Positions 17,892-26,527 of a stretch of DNA of 64,000 bases are shown here, piece by piece. Both the position numbers and the translations under genes were made by a program. The notes below the pieces were generated by a model that saw only the letters and a list, made by a program, of their open reading frames with translations, did not search any database and had not been told where the DNA came from. This DNA is from JAEUKA01 sp035328405 (GTDB taxonomy: Bacteria; Myxococcota_A; Polyangia; Palsa-1104; JAEUJZ01), in assembly GCA_035328405.1 (NCBI GenBank), contig DAOLIT010000023.1:6323-70322 (forward strand), written 5' to 3'. Within the stretch, counting starts at the first letter, position 1. Every line of letters begins with the position of its first letter.

Positions 17892-18466
17892 AAACACCAA
17901 CGGCACACTTTTTTTTGTCGCTTGCTCTGGGAGCTACCCTGATGACTTCTCCGTCTGTACTTGCCGCCCCCGAAAAGACCCCAAATTGGGTGTCTTTTTC
18001 CCAAAGTGCTCCGTATTTGCCGCCGGAATTTTTGCCTTCTTCCCAAAAAGCCGTGGCCTCCTTGCCGCTACCTACACGGAAAAAGGCCGAGGCTCTCCTC
18101 GAAGAATTGACCCGGCAAACCCAGAACCCCGCACAGCTTGGTCATGTAAAAGACCTGCTCACACAGAGCCTCCCCGGTTTCGCTCCCAAGGATCACCACA
18201 TGAGCGGGCCCCATCCACACCGGGCCGCAGTCGAACGAGCGATCATCCTTGTTTTGCACGGTTTGGTGTACCGACTCGCGGGTCAAATTCCCTCTGCGAA
18301 AAAGCCTGATGAAACGGCGCAAACTTTTTTGCGCACCCTCAATGCCTTGCCTCTTTTTGAATTTGATCAGGCCTCAAAAGTCCGCCTTCACATCGAAGCC
18401 AGAGAAGCGATGGGGCACACTTTCTACCTCGGCCTCGTCACCGCCCACCCCGACCTAAACCCCTAA
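17879..18466 (+). CDS. Secreted protein of unknown function, partner of upstream peptidase-like gene
   Basis: A 195-residue protein with a clear signal peptide (RFKTPTAHFFLSLALGATL, cleavage probably after SVLA). The mature part is helical, with a His-rich stretch KDHHMSGPHPHRAA and a C-terminal half without recognised motifs. The start ATG at 17879 is 11 bases after the upstream stop, inside a 14-bp duplication. An in-frame start further upstream (17837) would overlap the upstream gene and bury the signal peptide. Position and export would fit an immunity or accessory protein for the peptidase-like product, but this is inference only. Confidence 0.6.
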   Translation: MMRFKTPTAHFFLSLALGATLMTSPSVLAAPEKTPNWVSFSQSAPYLPPEFLPSSQKAVASLPLPTRKKAEALLEELTRQTQNPAQLGHVKDLLTQSLPGFAPKDHHMSGPHPHRAAVERAIILVLHGLVYRLAGQIPSAKKPDETAQTFLRTLNALPLFEFDQASKVRLHIEAREAMGHTFYLGLVTAHPDLNP

Positions 18467-18577
18467 TGCCCCACACCGCCCCACACCCATTTCCTGCCCC
18501 CCATTGCGGTGTATGGAAGAACGAAAAGGACTTTCCCCTACCCCGATAATCCCCGCAGAGTCTGTGTTTGGTCCGCG

Positions 18578-19207
18578 CTAGTCCGCACTCCTTTTGAAAC
18601 GACTCTGCTTGTATCCCTCACGCGCGCTGACCTCCTGAAACCATCGCGAAACGGAAGGATGGGAATCGATCGACTGCCCTCCCCATTGGGTCAAGTGGAT
18701 GGCTTCGGCCAATGCAATGTCTGCGACGGAAAACTGGCTTCCCCCAAAATAGGTCTGCCTGGACAAAACCGCCTCCATGATGCGCAGTGGTTCTTGAGCA
18801 TCTTTGTACGATTTGTCGAGAGCAGCCTGGTCCAAAGTCTGTCCCATCATCGGATACAAGATCTTCACATACCACGGTTTGGACAGCGGTCCGTGCCCTT
18901 CTGCCGATGCCCACACCAACCACTGGATCGCCTGCCAACGATCGTTTCCGCTCTCTGCAATCAGAGCCCCTTTCCCATACGTATCGGCCAGGTACAGCAA
19001 GATCGCATTCGATTCGACGATCACTGTGTCTCCATCCACCAGCGTCGGCGTTTTGTGGCCAGGATTGAGCGCCATGTATTCCGGCTTGTGCTGTTCCCCC
19101 TTCATCAGATCCACGACCTGAAAGTCATACGCTCGACCGAGTTCCACAAGTGCCCATTGAACCTTGCGCGTGTGCGCAGACATCGTCATCCCATACAGTT
19201 TGATCAT
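18578..19207 (-). CDS. Glutathione S-transferase
   Basis: A 209-residue GST with an N-terminal thioredoxin-like domain (KLYGMTMSAHTRKVQWAL, with Ser/Thr candidates for glutathione thiol activation) and the glutathione-binding section NPGHKTPTLVDGD, then VESNAILLYLADTYG. The C-terminal all-helical domain contains FGGSQFSVADIALAEA, the conserved N-capping box (SVADI). It is likely a detoxification enzyme of the theta/phi-like bacterial type. It stands alone on the minus strand. Confidence 0.92.
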   Translation of the reverse strand: MIKLYGMTMSAHTRKVQWALVELGRAYDFQVVDLMKGEQHKPEYMALNPGHKTPTLVDGDTVIVESNAILLYLADTYGKGALIAESGNDRWQAIQWLVWASAEGHGPLSKPWYVKILYPMMGQTLDQAALDKSYKDAQEPLRIMEAVLSRQTYFGGSQFSVADIALAEAIHLTQWGGQSIDSHPSVSRWFQEVSAREGYKQSRFKRSAD

Positions 19208-19279
19208 CGGTTGTCTCCCCTTTTCTCACATTGGCTCAAAGCAGACTGCGAAAGCGACGTGCAGAATATCACGCGCCAT

Positions 19280-20269
19280 TCATTCCAGGAATTTTGAACT
19301 TTTCCGACGGAAAAATCGCACATTCAACGCGAGCAGTGCAAACAGAATGCCACTCCCCCAAAACAACGTCACGATCCCGCGCCGCGATTTTGCAGACGCA
19401 ACTTCGCAACCCGCCACGACCGCAGGAAGCGAACATTGTTGGGGGTCCGCATATGCAGGATACGTATCCAGGATTCCGGCCAGATCATCGGAAGTTGGTG
19501 CTCTGCGCTGCTCGGAAGGAATCAGATTGGGATACATGAGTGCTTCAAACGCAGTCTGCATCGCAGGCGTCGTGGGGCGCAACACGTCCACCTGTTCGCA
19601 AGAGGGAACCTTGTTTCCCCTTTGATCTGTTTCACATGTCGCAGCAAGGGGGTCCAGCGAACACGTATGATCCAATCCCAAAACGTGTCCCAATTCGTGT
19701 GTCATGACCCACCGTAAATCGGCCAAACGACGGTTGTCTGTTGATACAAAAGATGCGGTCTGTGCGGCATCCACGAACCGAAAGTGAACCGCATTCAGAT
19801 CGATGTCTGCATCCACCAAACGACCATCCAGGCCTGGGTCATCCGGTTTGTTGAGCCAAGACACGGTGGTCAAACCTGCGGCGGACGAATCGAACGGAAC
19901 CTTGCTTCTCGTTTCCGTCGCTGGCCTCCCCCAAAAACCAAACCGAAATTTCACGTAATTCAAACGATCGGTTTGGCTGGCCTCACGCGAATCGTCTGCG
20001 GAAAGTTGCACAAAACGCACAAAACCCGTTGGAAACAGTCGATCATTCCAACTGTTGATCGACATCGTGATGTCCGACAGAACTTCCGCTGTGGGTCGTT
20101 CATCTCGCTGATATTCTGCATCCGGCTGCACATAGATACAGCTTTGTTCCCAACGAACCAGACGACAGGAGACGTTGGTCCGTGTCCTCACATAGGCGTG
20201 GCCGTTTCCGAGCGATCCAAACAAGAACAACAGCCAGACTCCTATGACGGAACCAAGATGTCGTGGCAT
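19280..20269 (-). CDS. Exported matrixin-like zinc metalloprotease with C-terminal anchor
   Basis: A 329-residue exported protein with an N-terminal signal peptide. The zinc-binding motif THELGHVLGLDHTCS (HExxHxxGxxH) near residues 190-205 identifies a metzincin of the M10-like group. A Cys-rich loop follows (CSLDPLAATCET). The C-terminus has a Gly-Cys (VVAGCEVASAKS), one membrane segment (TLFWGSGILFALLALNV) and a basic tail RFFRRKS, an architecture similar to the MYXO-CTERM sorting signal of Myxococcota. It is probably displayed on the cell surface. Substrate unknown. Confidence 0.85.
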   Translation of the reverse strand: MPRHLGSVIGVWLLFLFGSLGNGHAYVRTRTNVSCRLVRWEQSCIYVQPDAEYQRDERPTAEVLSDITMSINSWNDRLFPTGFVRFVQLSADDSREASQTDRLNYVKFRFGFWGRPATETRSKVPFDSSAAGLTTVSWLNKPDDPGLDGRLVDADIDLNAVHFRFVDAAQTASFVSTDNRRLADLRWVMTHELGHVLGLDHTCSLDPLAATCETDQRGNKVPSCEQVDVLRPTTPAMQTAFEALMYPNLIPSEQRRAPTSDDLAGILDTYPAYADPQQCSLPAVVAGCEVASAKSRRGIVTLFWGSGILFALLALNVRFFRRKSSKFLE

Positions 20270-20356
20270 CCAAGAATCCCCCCAAAAACCATGGTATAGG
20301 AGTCTTCAAAAAAAGATCCGCAGTGCAAGCAAAATTGGACATGTTACTCTCGGGAA

Positions 20357-20956
20357 ATGCTCTCTTTGTTGCTTGCAAAAACCTGGTTGACTGTACTCCT
20401 CGCGTCCACTGTTGGCCTGACAGAACCAGAGTTCGCCAAAGTGATGCGAGGCGATGTTGTCGCCCGTACAGAGAACTTCACAAATGAACAGGGGAAATCC
20501 TCTGGACGCGGAATGGGGGCGGTTCTGATCTCCAAACCCATCGAGGAAATTTGGGCTGTCGTGAGTCGTTTTGAAGACAAGGCCGAGTACATGCCGCGCC
20601 TTGAAAAAGTCGAAGTTTTGGACAAGACCCCCGAACGAGTCCGGGTACGAATGGACATTGATGCTTCGGTGACAAAGGCGCGCTACACAGCCGTGTTTGT
20701 TCTGTCCCAGACCGCGCATACCATCCATTACGAGCTGGATAGGAGTGCAAAAGACAACACGATTGCGGACACTCAGGGGAGTTATGAACTATTCGCTGTG
20801 ACCGACGGGACAACGCTGCTCGTGTACCGAACTTATGTGGATACGGGCCGCGCGATCCCACGGTTCATCGCGGACTACATGGCGCGGCGATCGATTCCCA
20901 AACTCCTCACTGCGATCAGAAAAAGAGTCGAATCTGGGGGGACGTATCGAAAATAG
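20357..20956 (+). CDS. Exported SRPBCC/START-like domain protein
   Basis: A 199-residue protein with an N-terminal signal or membrane segment (MLSLLLAKTWLTVLLASTVG) and an SRPBCC fold domain of about 150 residues. It shows the family features ISKPIEEIWAVVSRFEDKAEYMPRLEKVEVL and a final long amphipathic helix (FIADYMARRSIPKLLTAIRKRVES). Such domains bind hydrophobic ligands in a central cavity. It is divergent from the metalloprotease gene and is followed by tesB after 41 bp. Ligand unknown. Confidence 0.8.
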   Translation: MLSLLLAKTWLTVLLASTVGLTEPEFAKVMRGDVVARTENFTNEQGKSSGRGMGAVLISKPIEEIWAVVSRFEDKAEYMPRLEKVEVLDKTPERVRVRMDIDASVTKARYTAVFVLSQTAHTIHYELDRSAKDNTIADTQGSYELFAVTDGTTLLVYRTYVDTGRAIPRFIADYMARRSIPKLLTAIRKRVESGGTYRK

Positions 20957-20997
20957 TCATTCCCACGCGCGATTCCGTTTGGCAGAGTGTGCGCCCG

Positions 20998-21858
20998 ATG
21001 TCATCCGTCCTATCCGATTTGATTGAACTTTTGCGGCTCGATCGCCTCGATGAAAAACACTTTCGGGGCACGAGCCAAGACTTGGGTTGGGGGCAACTGT
21101 TTGGTGGCCAGGTGCTCGGCCAATCGCTGAGTGCGGCGGTACAAACCGTTCCAAGCGACCGCCACGTGCATTCCCTCCATTCGTACTTTCTGCGGTTTGG
21201 CAACATCCAAAAACCGATCGACTTCACCGTTGAGTCTGTGCGGGATGGTTTCAGTTTTTCCACGCGGAGCGTCCTGGCCACACAGAATGACGTTCCGATT
21301 TTTCAGCTCACGGCGTCGTTTCAAACCGCAGGCACAGGTTTTTCTCATCAAGATCCCATGCCGAAAACACCGGACCCGGAAGACCTGATCACCGACGCAG
21401 AATTGTGGGGAAGGTACTTTGAAAAACTCCCCGAATCGATGCGCGCCATGGGTCAGAAACAGAGACCGATTGAATTGCGACCTGTGGCCCCTTTGGACCC
21501 GTTTGTCCCGACCACAGCGCCTCCCGAACATGCAGTCTGGATGCGTGCAACGGGTACACTCCCTGATGATGAAATGCTCCATCGCTGTTTGCTGGCCTAT
21601 AGTTCAGATTTCTTGTTTCTGCCGACGGCGATGCGCCCGCATGGAATTACCTGGCTGACCCCCAAAGTTCAAATTGCGAGCGTGGATCATTCCATTTGGT
21701 TTCACAGACCGTTTCGGATGGATGACTGGCTTCTTCATGTGATGCACAGTCCCAGCGCATTCGGGGGACGGGGTTTCGTGCGCGGGAGCGTGTTTTCTCG
21801 AGACGGAAAACTCATCGCATCCACCGCCCAAGAAGGCGTCATGCGAAACCGCCGATAA
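20998..21858 (+). CDS. tesB: Acyl-CoA thioesterase II (TesB)
   Basis: A 286-residue double-hotdog thioesterase that hydrolyses acyl-CoA to free acid and CoA. The N-terminal hotdog contains GWGQLFGGQVLGQSLSAA and HSYFLRFG; the C-terminal hotdog contains LLAYSSDFLFLPTA, DHSIWFHRPFRMDDWLL and STAQEGVMR. The Asp, Ser/Thr and Gln expected for catalysis are in ASVDHS/YSSDF, the SPSAFGGRG turn and AQEG. Length is typical. The ATG at 20998 is preferred because the sequence preceding it is not family-like. Confidence 0.93.
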   Translation: MSSVLSDLIELLRLDRLDEKHFRGTSQDLGWGQLFGGQVLGQSLSAAVQTVPSDRHVHSLHSYFLRFGNIQKPIDFTVESVRDGFSFSTRSVLATQNDVPIFQLTASFQTAGTGFSHQDPMPKTPDPEDLITDAELWGRYFEKLPESMRAMGQKQRPIELRPVAPLDPFVPTTAPPEHAVWMRATGTLPDDEMLHRCLLAYSSDFLFLPTAMRPHGITWLTPKVQIASVDHSIWFHRPFRMDDWLLHVMHSPSAFGGRGFVRGSVFSRDGKLIASTAQEGVMRNRR

Positions 21859-21861
21859 AAT

Positions 21862-22761
21862 CTAAAGGTGCCAGCGAACCGGTGCGGACTCTGTTTGACA
21901 GACGGCCATCCTACCGTTTTCGGAAAGCGCCAATTTGCCCATCGCAACGGCGGGATCGTGTGTGAAAAACAGCCAGCCACCGCGATGACTCAGTTCTGTT
22001 AGGAGTGTCGTTTTTTCCTCAATCAGGAGTTCGGGAAAACGGTCGTATCCCATCGTCATGGGAAAGTGAACCCACGCGGCCCCCGGAACCAAGTCACCTG
22101 CAAAAAGGACACTCCGATCTTGTGTCTTGCTCAGGATCTCTGTAAGCAGCAGACCCGGTGTATGTCCGTGGGAGTAATGAAAGCGAAAACCGGGCAGTGC
22201 TTCATTCTGTGTCTCTCCGTTCGGAATCACCTGCAAACGCCCACTGTTTCGGAGGAGCCCCGGAAGATAGGGAATGAAAGACGCTTTGTCCCGAACATGC
22301 GGCCGTTCCGCTCGATCGAGCGCCCCCTGCGACACCACGTAGCGCGCGGACGGAAACAACAACCGATGCGGTTGCCCTGATTCTGGTTCGCAAAGGAGTC
22401 CACCCGCATGATCGAAATGCAGGTGGGACAGAATCACATGGGTAATGTCCTCTTCCCGAACGCCCAGTGCAGACAAGGATTTGCGAAGGATGTGTTCTTC
22501 CTCTACGACCCCGTAACGGCTGCGCAGATCTTTTTCAAAAAACACGCCGATTCCGGTTTCCAGAAGTACTTTTTTGTCCTCTGTCTCGACGAGGAGCGCA
22601 CGACAAGCGAGGCCAATGCGGTTTTCCTCATCCGGCGCAAAAAAACGCGACCACAGCGCCTTTGGAGCATTTCCAAACATCGCACCTCCATCCAAACGCT
22701 GCGAGTTGCCCACCACTGCGGAAAGCTGAATTTCACCCGTCACAAGCTCGGTCCCATTCAT
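21862..22761 (-). CDS. MBL-fold metallo-hydrolase (lactonase-like)
   Basis: A 299-residue metallo-beta-lactamase-fold enzyme. The metal ligands are in SHLHFDHAGG (HxHxDH), YSHGHTPGLLL, FAGDLVPG and FFTHDP. The layout resembles quorum-quenching lactonase-type (AttM-like) MBL proteins with a long insertion between the first motif and the HGHTPG motif, though substrate cannot be assigned. The start at 22761 (MNGTELVTGEIQ) is preferred over the ATG eight codons upstream at 22785, whose own codons form a purine-rich GGAGG that may serve as the ribosome binding site. Confidence 0.85.
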   Translation of the reverse strand: MNGTELVTGEIQLSAVVGNSQRLDGGAMFGNAPKALWSRFFAPDEENRIGLACRALLVETEDKKVLLETGIGVFFEKDLRSRYGVVEEEHILRKSLSALGVREEDITHVILSHLHFDHAGGLLCEPESGQPHRLLFPSARYVVSQGALDRAERPHVRDKASFIPYLPGLLRNSGRLQVIPNGETQNEALPGFRFHYSHGHTPGLLLTEILSKTQDRSVLFAGDLVPGAAWVHFPMTMGYDRFPELLIEEKTTLLTELSHRGGWLFFTHDPAVAMGKLALSENGRMAVCQTESAPVRWHL

Positions 22762-22871
22762 GACCGCATTATGGCCTCCTCTCATGACGGTCACAGGGAA
22801 AACCTTTCTTGTCGCAGCCGTCTTTGATAGCCTCATGACCAAAGTCAAATCAGCGAGTCTTCGGTACAGCG

Positions 22872-24686
22872 ATGTCCGTGTCGCAAGAACAAAAGGAAGC
22901 CGAAAAGCTGGTCGGGCAGGTTCTGAACGGAACCTATCTGCTCGAACAACTCTTGGTGACGGGTGGAATGGGTGCGGTGTTTCGTGGCCGCCACGTTCGT
23001 ACTGGCGGTGTTTGCGCCATCAAGGTCCTTCATTCGCGAGCCGCGATGCAAGGCGACCTGAGCGACCGGTTTCAAGATGAAGCCCGTATCATTGCGTCGC
23101 TGCGCCATCCCAACATCGTCCAGGTCAGCGACTTGGACCGAGACCGTTCGGGAATGGCTTTCATCGCGATGGAATTGCTCGAAGGCGAAGACTTGCAAGA
23201 TCGCATCGAGCGCACCGGCAGCGTTCCTCTCGAAGAGGCGCTGCAAATCACACGGCAAATTTCTTCGGCGCTCCACGCCGCGCACGAGCGAGGTGTGATT
23301 CACCGCGATCTGAAACCCCGCAACATTTACTTGTCGCGCCACGAGGAAAACGGCGAAGTCACGCAGGTCGCCAAAGTCATTGATTTTGGCGTGTCGAAGG
23401 TGCCAAAACCCGCCGACAAAGCGACGCGCGATCTGCTGGTCCTCGGAACGCCGCGCTACATGGCCCCTGAGGGTGCGATGGGGCAAAACTCCCAAATCGA
23501 CGGACGTTCGGATGAGTGGTCCGTCGCTGTGATTTTGTACCGCATGCTTTCGGGAAAGTTGCCGTTTGACCACGAAAACGTCATCGATCTGTTCAAACAG
23601 GTCATCAACGAAGACCCCGTTCCGATTGAGCAACTCGTCCCGACCGTTCCGCCGCACGTCGCGGCTGCGATCAAACGCGCGCTTTCCAAGAAAAAAGAAG
23701 ATCGCTTCCCGACGATGCTCGACTTTTTGCATGCGCTCGAACCACCGCCGGCAAGGCCTCCGTTTTCGCTCAAGCGCAGTGCGTTGTTCGGTTTGGCCGG
23801 AGCTGGCATGGCCGCGCTGTTCGTCATGCCGCTTTTGGTTCGAGAAATGCGGGGCAAAAAGCAATCGAATCAAGTGAGCGAGCTGCTCATCCAAGCGGAC
23901 GAGGCGCTTCGCGAGGAGCGTTGGGACGATGCCCTCCGCCTCGCGAAGGAAACCGAGGCCGTACCTGCGCAACCTCAGTATGTACGAACAGCCTCGGAAA
24001 ATCTGAAGCGTCGCGTCGAACGAGGCCGCCAAGTTTCGGCGGATGTCGAGCAAATCAACAAGTTTCTTGCTGACAAAGATTTCGACGGTGCCTTGCGAAG
24101 CAATCGGTCGCTTCCGCCTCGCACGAACATTCGGATCACAGCCCAGCAACATTTCGATCTTTTGCAGCAACTTGTCATCGCCTACCACCTGCAACAGGCC
24201 GAGGCTGAGCGGTCGCTGGGCCGATGCGACAAGATCGAACCGCATGTGAAAAACATCCTGGAACTGGTGCCCGACCATGTGGACGCGCTGACGGCCCGAT
24301 GGCGTCCTTGCGCCGCGTTTGTCGGGCAGCCGCCGGGACCAAAAAAGCTCGCTGGATACCCGCCCATGCGAGATGGGAATGGCAAAGCCCTTGGCAACGC
24401 GGGCGAATACGACAAACAGCACAACACGTTCGCCGACATCGATCGCTTTCTTCGAGAAGCCCAGATCGCACACGACCACGGCGAGTATCAAAAAGCCGTC
24501 GCGCTCGCTCACACTGCGACCTCGGTTTCGATCCGAACGAATCTGGCCTGGCGAATCGCGGGCGTCTCGGCCTGCCATCTGAAAAGCCCGGACATTTTGG
24601 AATACGTCGTCCCGCACCTCGATCCCGCCTCCAAAGAGTTCGTGCGCGGTCGCTGCACAGCCCTCGGCTACAAAGTCACGTTCTAG
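22872..24686 (+). CDS. Hanks-type Ser/Thr protein kinase with TM segment and helical repeats
   Basis: A 604-residue kinase. The glycine-rich loop LLVTGGMGAVFRG, catalytic Lys51 (CAIKVL), HRDLKPRN (Asp146), DFG at about 171 and MAPEGAMG give a complete active site. A membrane segment lies at about residues 298-316 (SALFGLAGAGMAALFVMPLL), followed by ~285 residues of extracytoplasmic helical repeats (EALREERWDDALRLAKE, EYQKAVALAHTATS), similar to TPR units. This architecture is frequent in Myxococcota. A regulator-like gene ending in a GHKL ATPase domain follows after 137 bp. The Walker-like loop has TGGMG rather than GxGxxG with a first Gly, a minor variation. Confidence 0.93.
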   Translation: MSVSQEQKEAEKLVGQVLNGTYLLEQLLVTGGMGAVFRGRHVRTGGVCAIKVLHSRAAMQGDLSDRFQDEARIIASLRHPNIVQVSDLDRDRSGMAFIAMELLEGEDLQDRIERTGSVPLEEALQITRQISSALHAAHERGVIHRDLKPRNIYLSRHEENGEVTQVAKVIDFGVSKVPKPADKATRDLLVLGTPRYMAPEGAMGQNSQIDGRSDEWSVAVILYRMLSGKLPFDHENVIDLFKQVINEDPVPIEQLVPTVPPHVAAAIKRALSKKKEDRFPTMLDFLHALEPPPARPPFSLKRSALFGLAGAGMAALFVMPLLVREMRGKKQSNQVSELLIQADEALREERWDDALRLAKETEAVPAQPQYVRTASENLKRRVERGRQVSADVEQINKFLADKDFDGALRSNRSLPPRTNIRITAQQHFDLLQQLVIAYHLQQAEAERSLGRCDKIEPHVKNILELVPDHVDALTARWRPCAAFVGQPPGPKKLAGYPPMRDGNGKALGNAGEYDKQHNTFADIDRFLREAQIAHDHGEYQKAVALAHTATSVSIRTNLAWRIAGVSACHLKSPDILEYVVPHLDPASKEFVRGRCTALGYKVTF

Positions 24687-24688
24687 GC

Positions 24689-24733
24689 CATCCGTCCAGC
24701 CAGCCGTCCAGCCAGCCAGCCGTCCGTCCCCCC
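24689..24733 (+). repeat. Short tandem CCGTCCAGCCAG-type repeats
   Basis: About 45 bp of imperfect repeats of the units CCGTCCAGCCAG and CCAG immediately after the kinase stop codon. No hairpin-plus-T tract is seen. The remaining ~90 bp before the next ATG show no obvious element. Confidence 0.6.
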
Positions 24734-24823
24734 ATGACGCCGCCAAACGGGGGCAATCGGGAAGACGCACAAATCCGACATGTCGCTCTTGGCGCACAAA
24801 CGCACCAAAGGTATGGTGCGCGC

Positions 24824-26518
24824 ATGTTTTTGGAACCATTGACCTACGCGCTCCGCAACCCGCAAGGGCGTCTGTTTCGCCTGGATGACGACCTTCCGCT
24901 CGACACCGATTGCTATCGCGCGCTTTTGACGAATGAAACTTGGCGCAAAGCACAATGCGGGGAAATCGACCAGGCGACGGCGGTGTGGGTGTTTCAGTGC
25001 ATCGCCGACGGCTGGGTCGATGAGCACCTGTCGGACATTCGCGACGCGGTCATCGAAATGTTCGCGGTTCGCAATGCCGATCACCTGCATGCGCTCCTCT
25101 GCCGAGCGACGACCAACATCCTCGGCAGCGACTCGACACCCCGCGATTGGATCGAGCAGGATGTACCCCTGCTTTCTTTGGCCGATGTTGAGCTTCTGAA
25201 GACCGCCTCGCGCACCGTGAGCGGCGAGACCGTGCCGCGCTTGGGGGCCCGGCTGTTTGCTCGTCGGTACGCCACCCAACTTGGGCTCCTGGTTCGCCAA
25301 TCCGGTTTTTGGCAGCGTACGTGTTTGGGCGATGCAGCACTCGAGTTGCCGCGCGCCTATGTGTGGCCGTTTTTGCTGTCCCTCGAGACGTTGCAAACAA
25401 TGGGTGCCGAAGACAAATGGCATGTGTCCAAAGAAGCGCTCGCGACCATGCAAACCGCAGGTTGTTTCGAGGTGTGCACGAGTTTCCAAGACAGTGAAAC
25501 AGCTCCGCCCGCTTTTTCGTGGCTTCGCACAAGAAGGCTCCAGCGGCAGGGACTCGTGCAAACGGTGGTTGAGGGCCCGAGTGACACCGGTCATGCAACG
25601 TGTCTTTTCCGCCTGACGGCTATTGCCATCGAGGCCTGCGCACGTCTTGTCCGCGTGCCTGAACACGAAGTGATGCGTCTGGCTCGAACGCTGCTCTGGC
25701 AACAAACAGAAGAACAGATGGAACCCTATCGGCTTGTGGAGTTTACCGACGAGGCGCTAGACACTGACGTGTGTGCGAAACACACACTCCACCATGAATT
25801 TGAGCCACTCCGAGTTGGTTCGCCCTTCTCGGAGAAGGGTCCTTCAGCCCCTCTTGGTGATTCCCAAAGATCCCAAACGCTGCATCGCGCGACAGATCTG
25901 AACCTGGCGACCGAGCCTTTTCCATTCGGACAGGACTCTCCCACCTCTGAATCTTCCGACGGTGGCGTCTTCGCAGAATCCCCCGAAGATGCCTCACCAT
26001 CCGAGCGACCTGGCCTCAAACACCGCATGCCCGGCGAAATCGACTTGGGCAAGTTGATCCGCGCTGCCTGGGATGATTTGCAGGACAAACGTGTACATTT
26101 CACGTTGCTCGGGCCACAAATTCATGTCGCTGCGGATCGTCGTGCGCTCTTGCGAACACTGCGAGAGGTGTTGCGAGCCTCGGCCACCAGCGCACGGCAC
26201 AGCACGCACAGCCTCTCGCTCGTATCCGTGAGCATGGCGACGCAGGCAGACCAAGTGGTCCTCTTGGTTCACGACAACGGCATGGGAACTCCCCTGCCGC
26301 CGCGTCCGCCGATTTTCAAAGAGGTCGGAAACAATCTGGCCGAGGTGGTTGAAACCGACCCCGGTCGCCCCAGTTTTCAACGAATCCAGAGTCATGTCAG
26401 CGCGCTGGGAGGAGAACTCTCCCTTCTGCCTCCTCGTTTGGGAGGAACCAGCATGCGAATCGCCCTGCCAAGAGCCACCCAACCACCCCCCATTGTCGCC
26501 CACGCTGGGCAGGCCTAA
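24824..26518 (+). CDS. Protein with C-terminal GHKL (histidine-kinase-like) ATPase domain
   Basis: A 564-residue protein starting MFLEPLTYALRNPQGRLFRLD. The first ~340 residues are helical and do not match a family I recognise. Residues about 345-405 are a Ser/Pro-rich linker. The last ~155 residues look like a degenerate GHKL ATPase: LLRTLREVLRASATSA in place of the N-box, HDNGMGTPLPPR as G1 box, and a terminal SFQRIQSHVSALGGELSLLPPRLGGTSMRIALP that matches the G2/G3 and final strands. No phosphoacceptor His box is visible. It follows the Ser/Thr kinase gene on the same strand, so it may act in the same signalling route. A much longer in-frame extension overlapping the kinase gene is considered artefactual. 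Confidence 0.65.
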   Translation: MFLEPLTYALRNPQGRLFRLDDDLPLDTDCYRALLTNETWRKAQCGEIDQATAVWVFQCIADGWVDEHLSDIRDAVIEMFAVRNADHLHALLCRATTNILGSDSTPRDWIEQDVPLLSLADVELLKTASRTVSGETVPRLGARLFARRYATQLGLLVRQSGFWQRTCLGDAALELPRAYVWPFLLSLETLQTMGAEDKWHVSKEALATMQTAGCFEVCTSFQDSETAPPAFSWLRTRRLQRQGLVQTVVEGPSDTGHATCLFRLTAIAIEACARLVRVPEHEVMRLARTLLWQQTEEQMEPYRLVEFTDEALDTDVCAKHTLHHEFEPLRVGSPFSEKGPSAPLGDSQRSQTLHRATDLNLATEPFPFGQDSPTSESSDGGVFAESPEDASPSERPGLKHRMPGEIDLGKLIRAAWDDLQDKRVHFTLLGPQIHVAADRRALLRTLREVLRASATSARHSTHSLSLVSVSMATQADQVVLLVHDNGMGTPLPPRPPIFKEVGNNLAEVVETDPGRPSFQRIQSHVSALGGELSLLPPRLGGTSMRIALPRATQPPPIVAHAGQA

Positions 26519-26527
26519 ACGCCGAAA

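Noticed and set aside
24224..24823. In-frame 600-bp extension upstream of the GHKL-domain gene
   Set aside because: It overlaps the conserved Ser/Thr kinase gene in another frame and encodes an Arg/Pro-rich sequence without family features; the ATG at 24824 is a better start.
22845..24953. 702-residue minus-strand open frame opposite the Ser/Thr kinase
   Set aside because: A mirror frame of a well-supported kinase; its sequence is Arg/Ser-rich and shows no domain.
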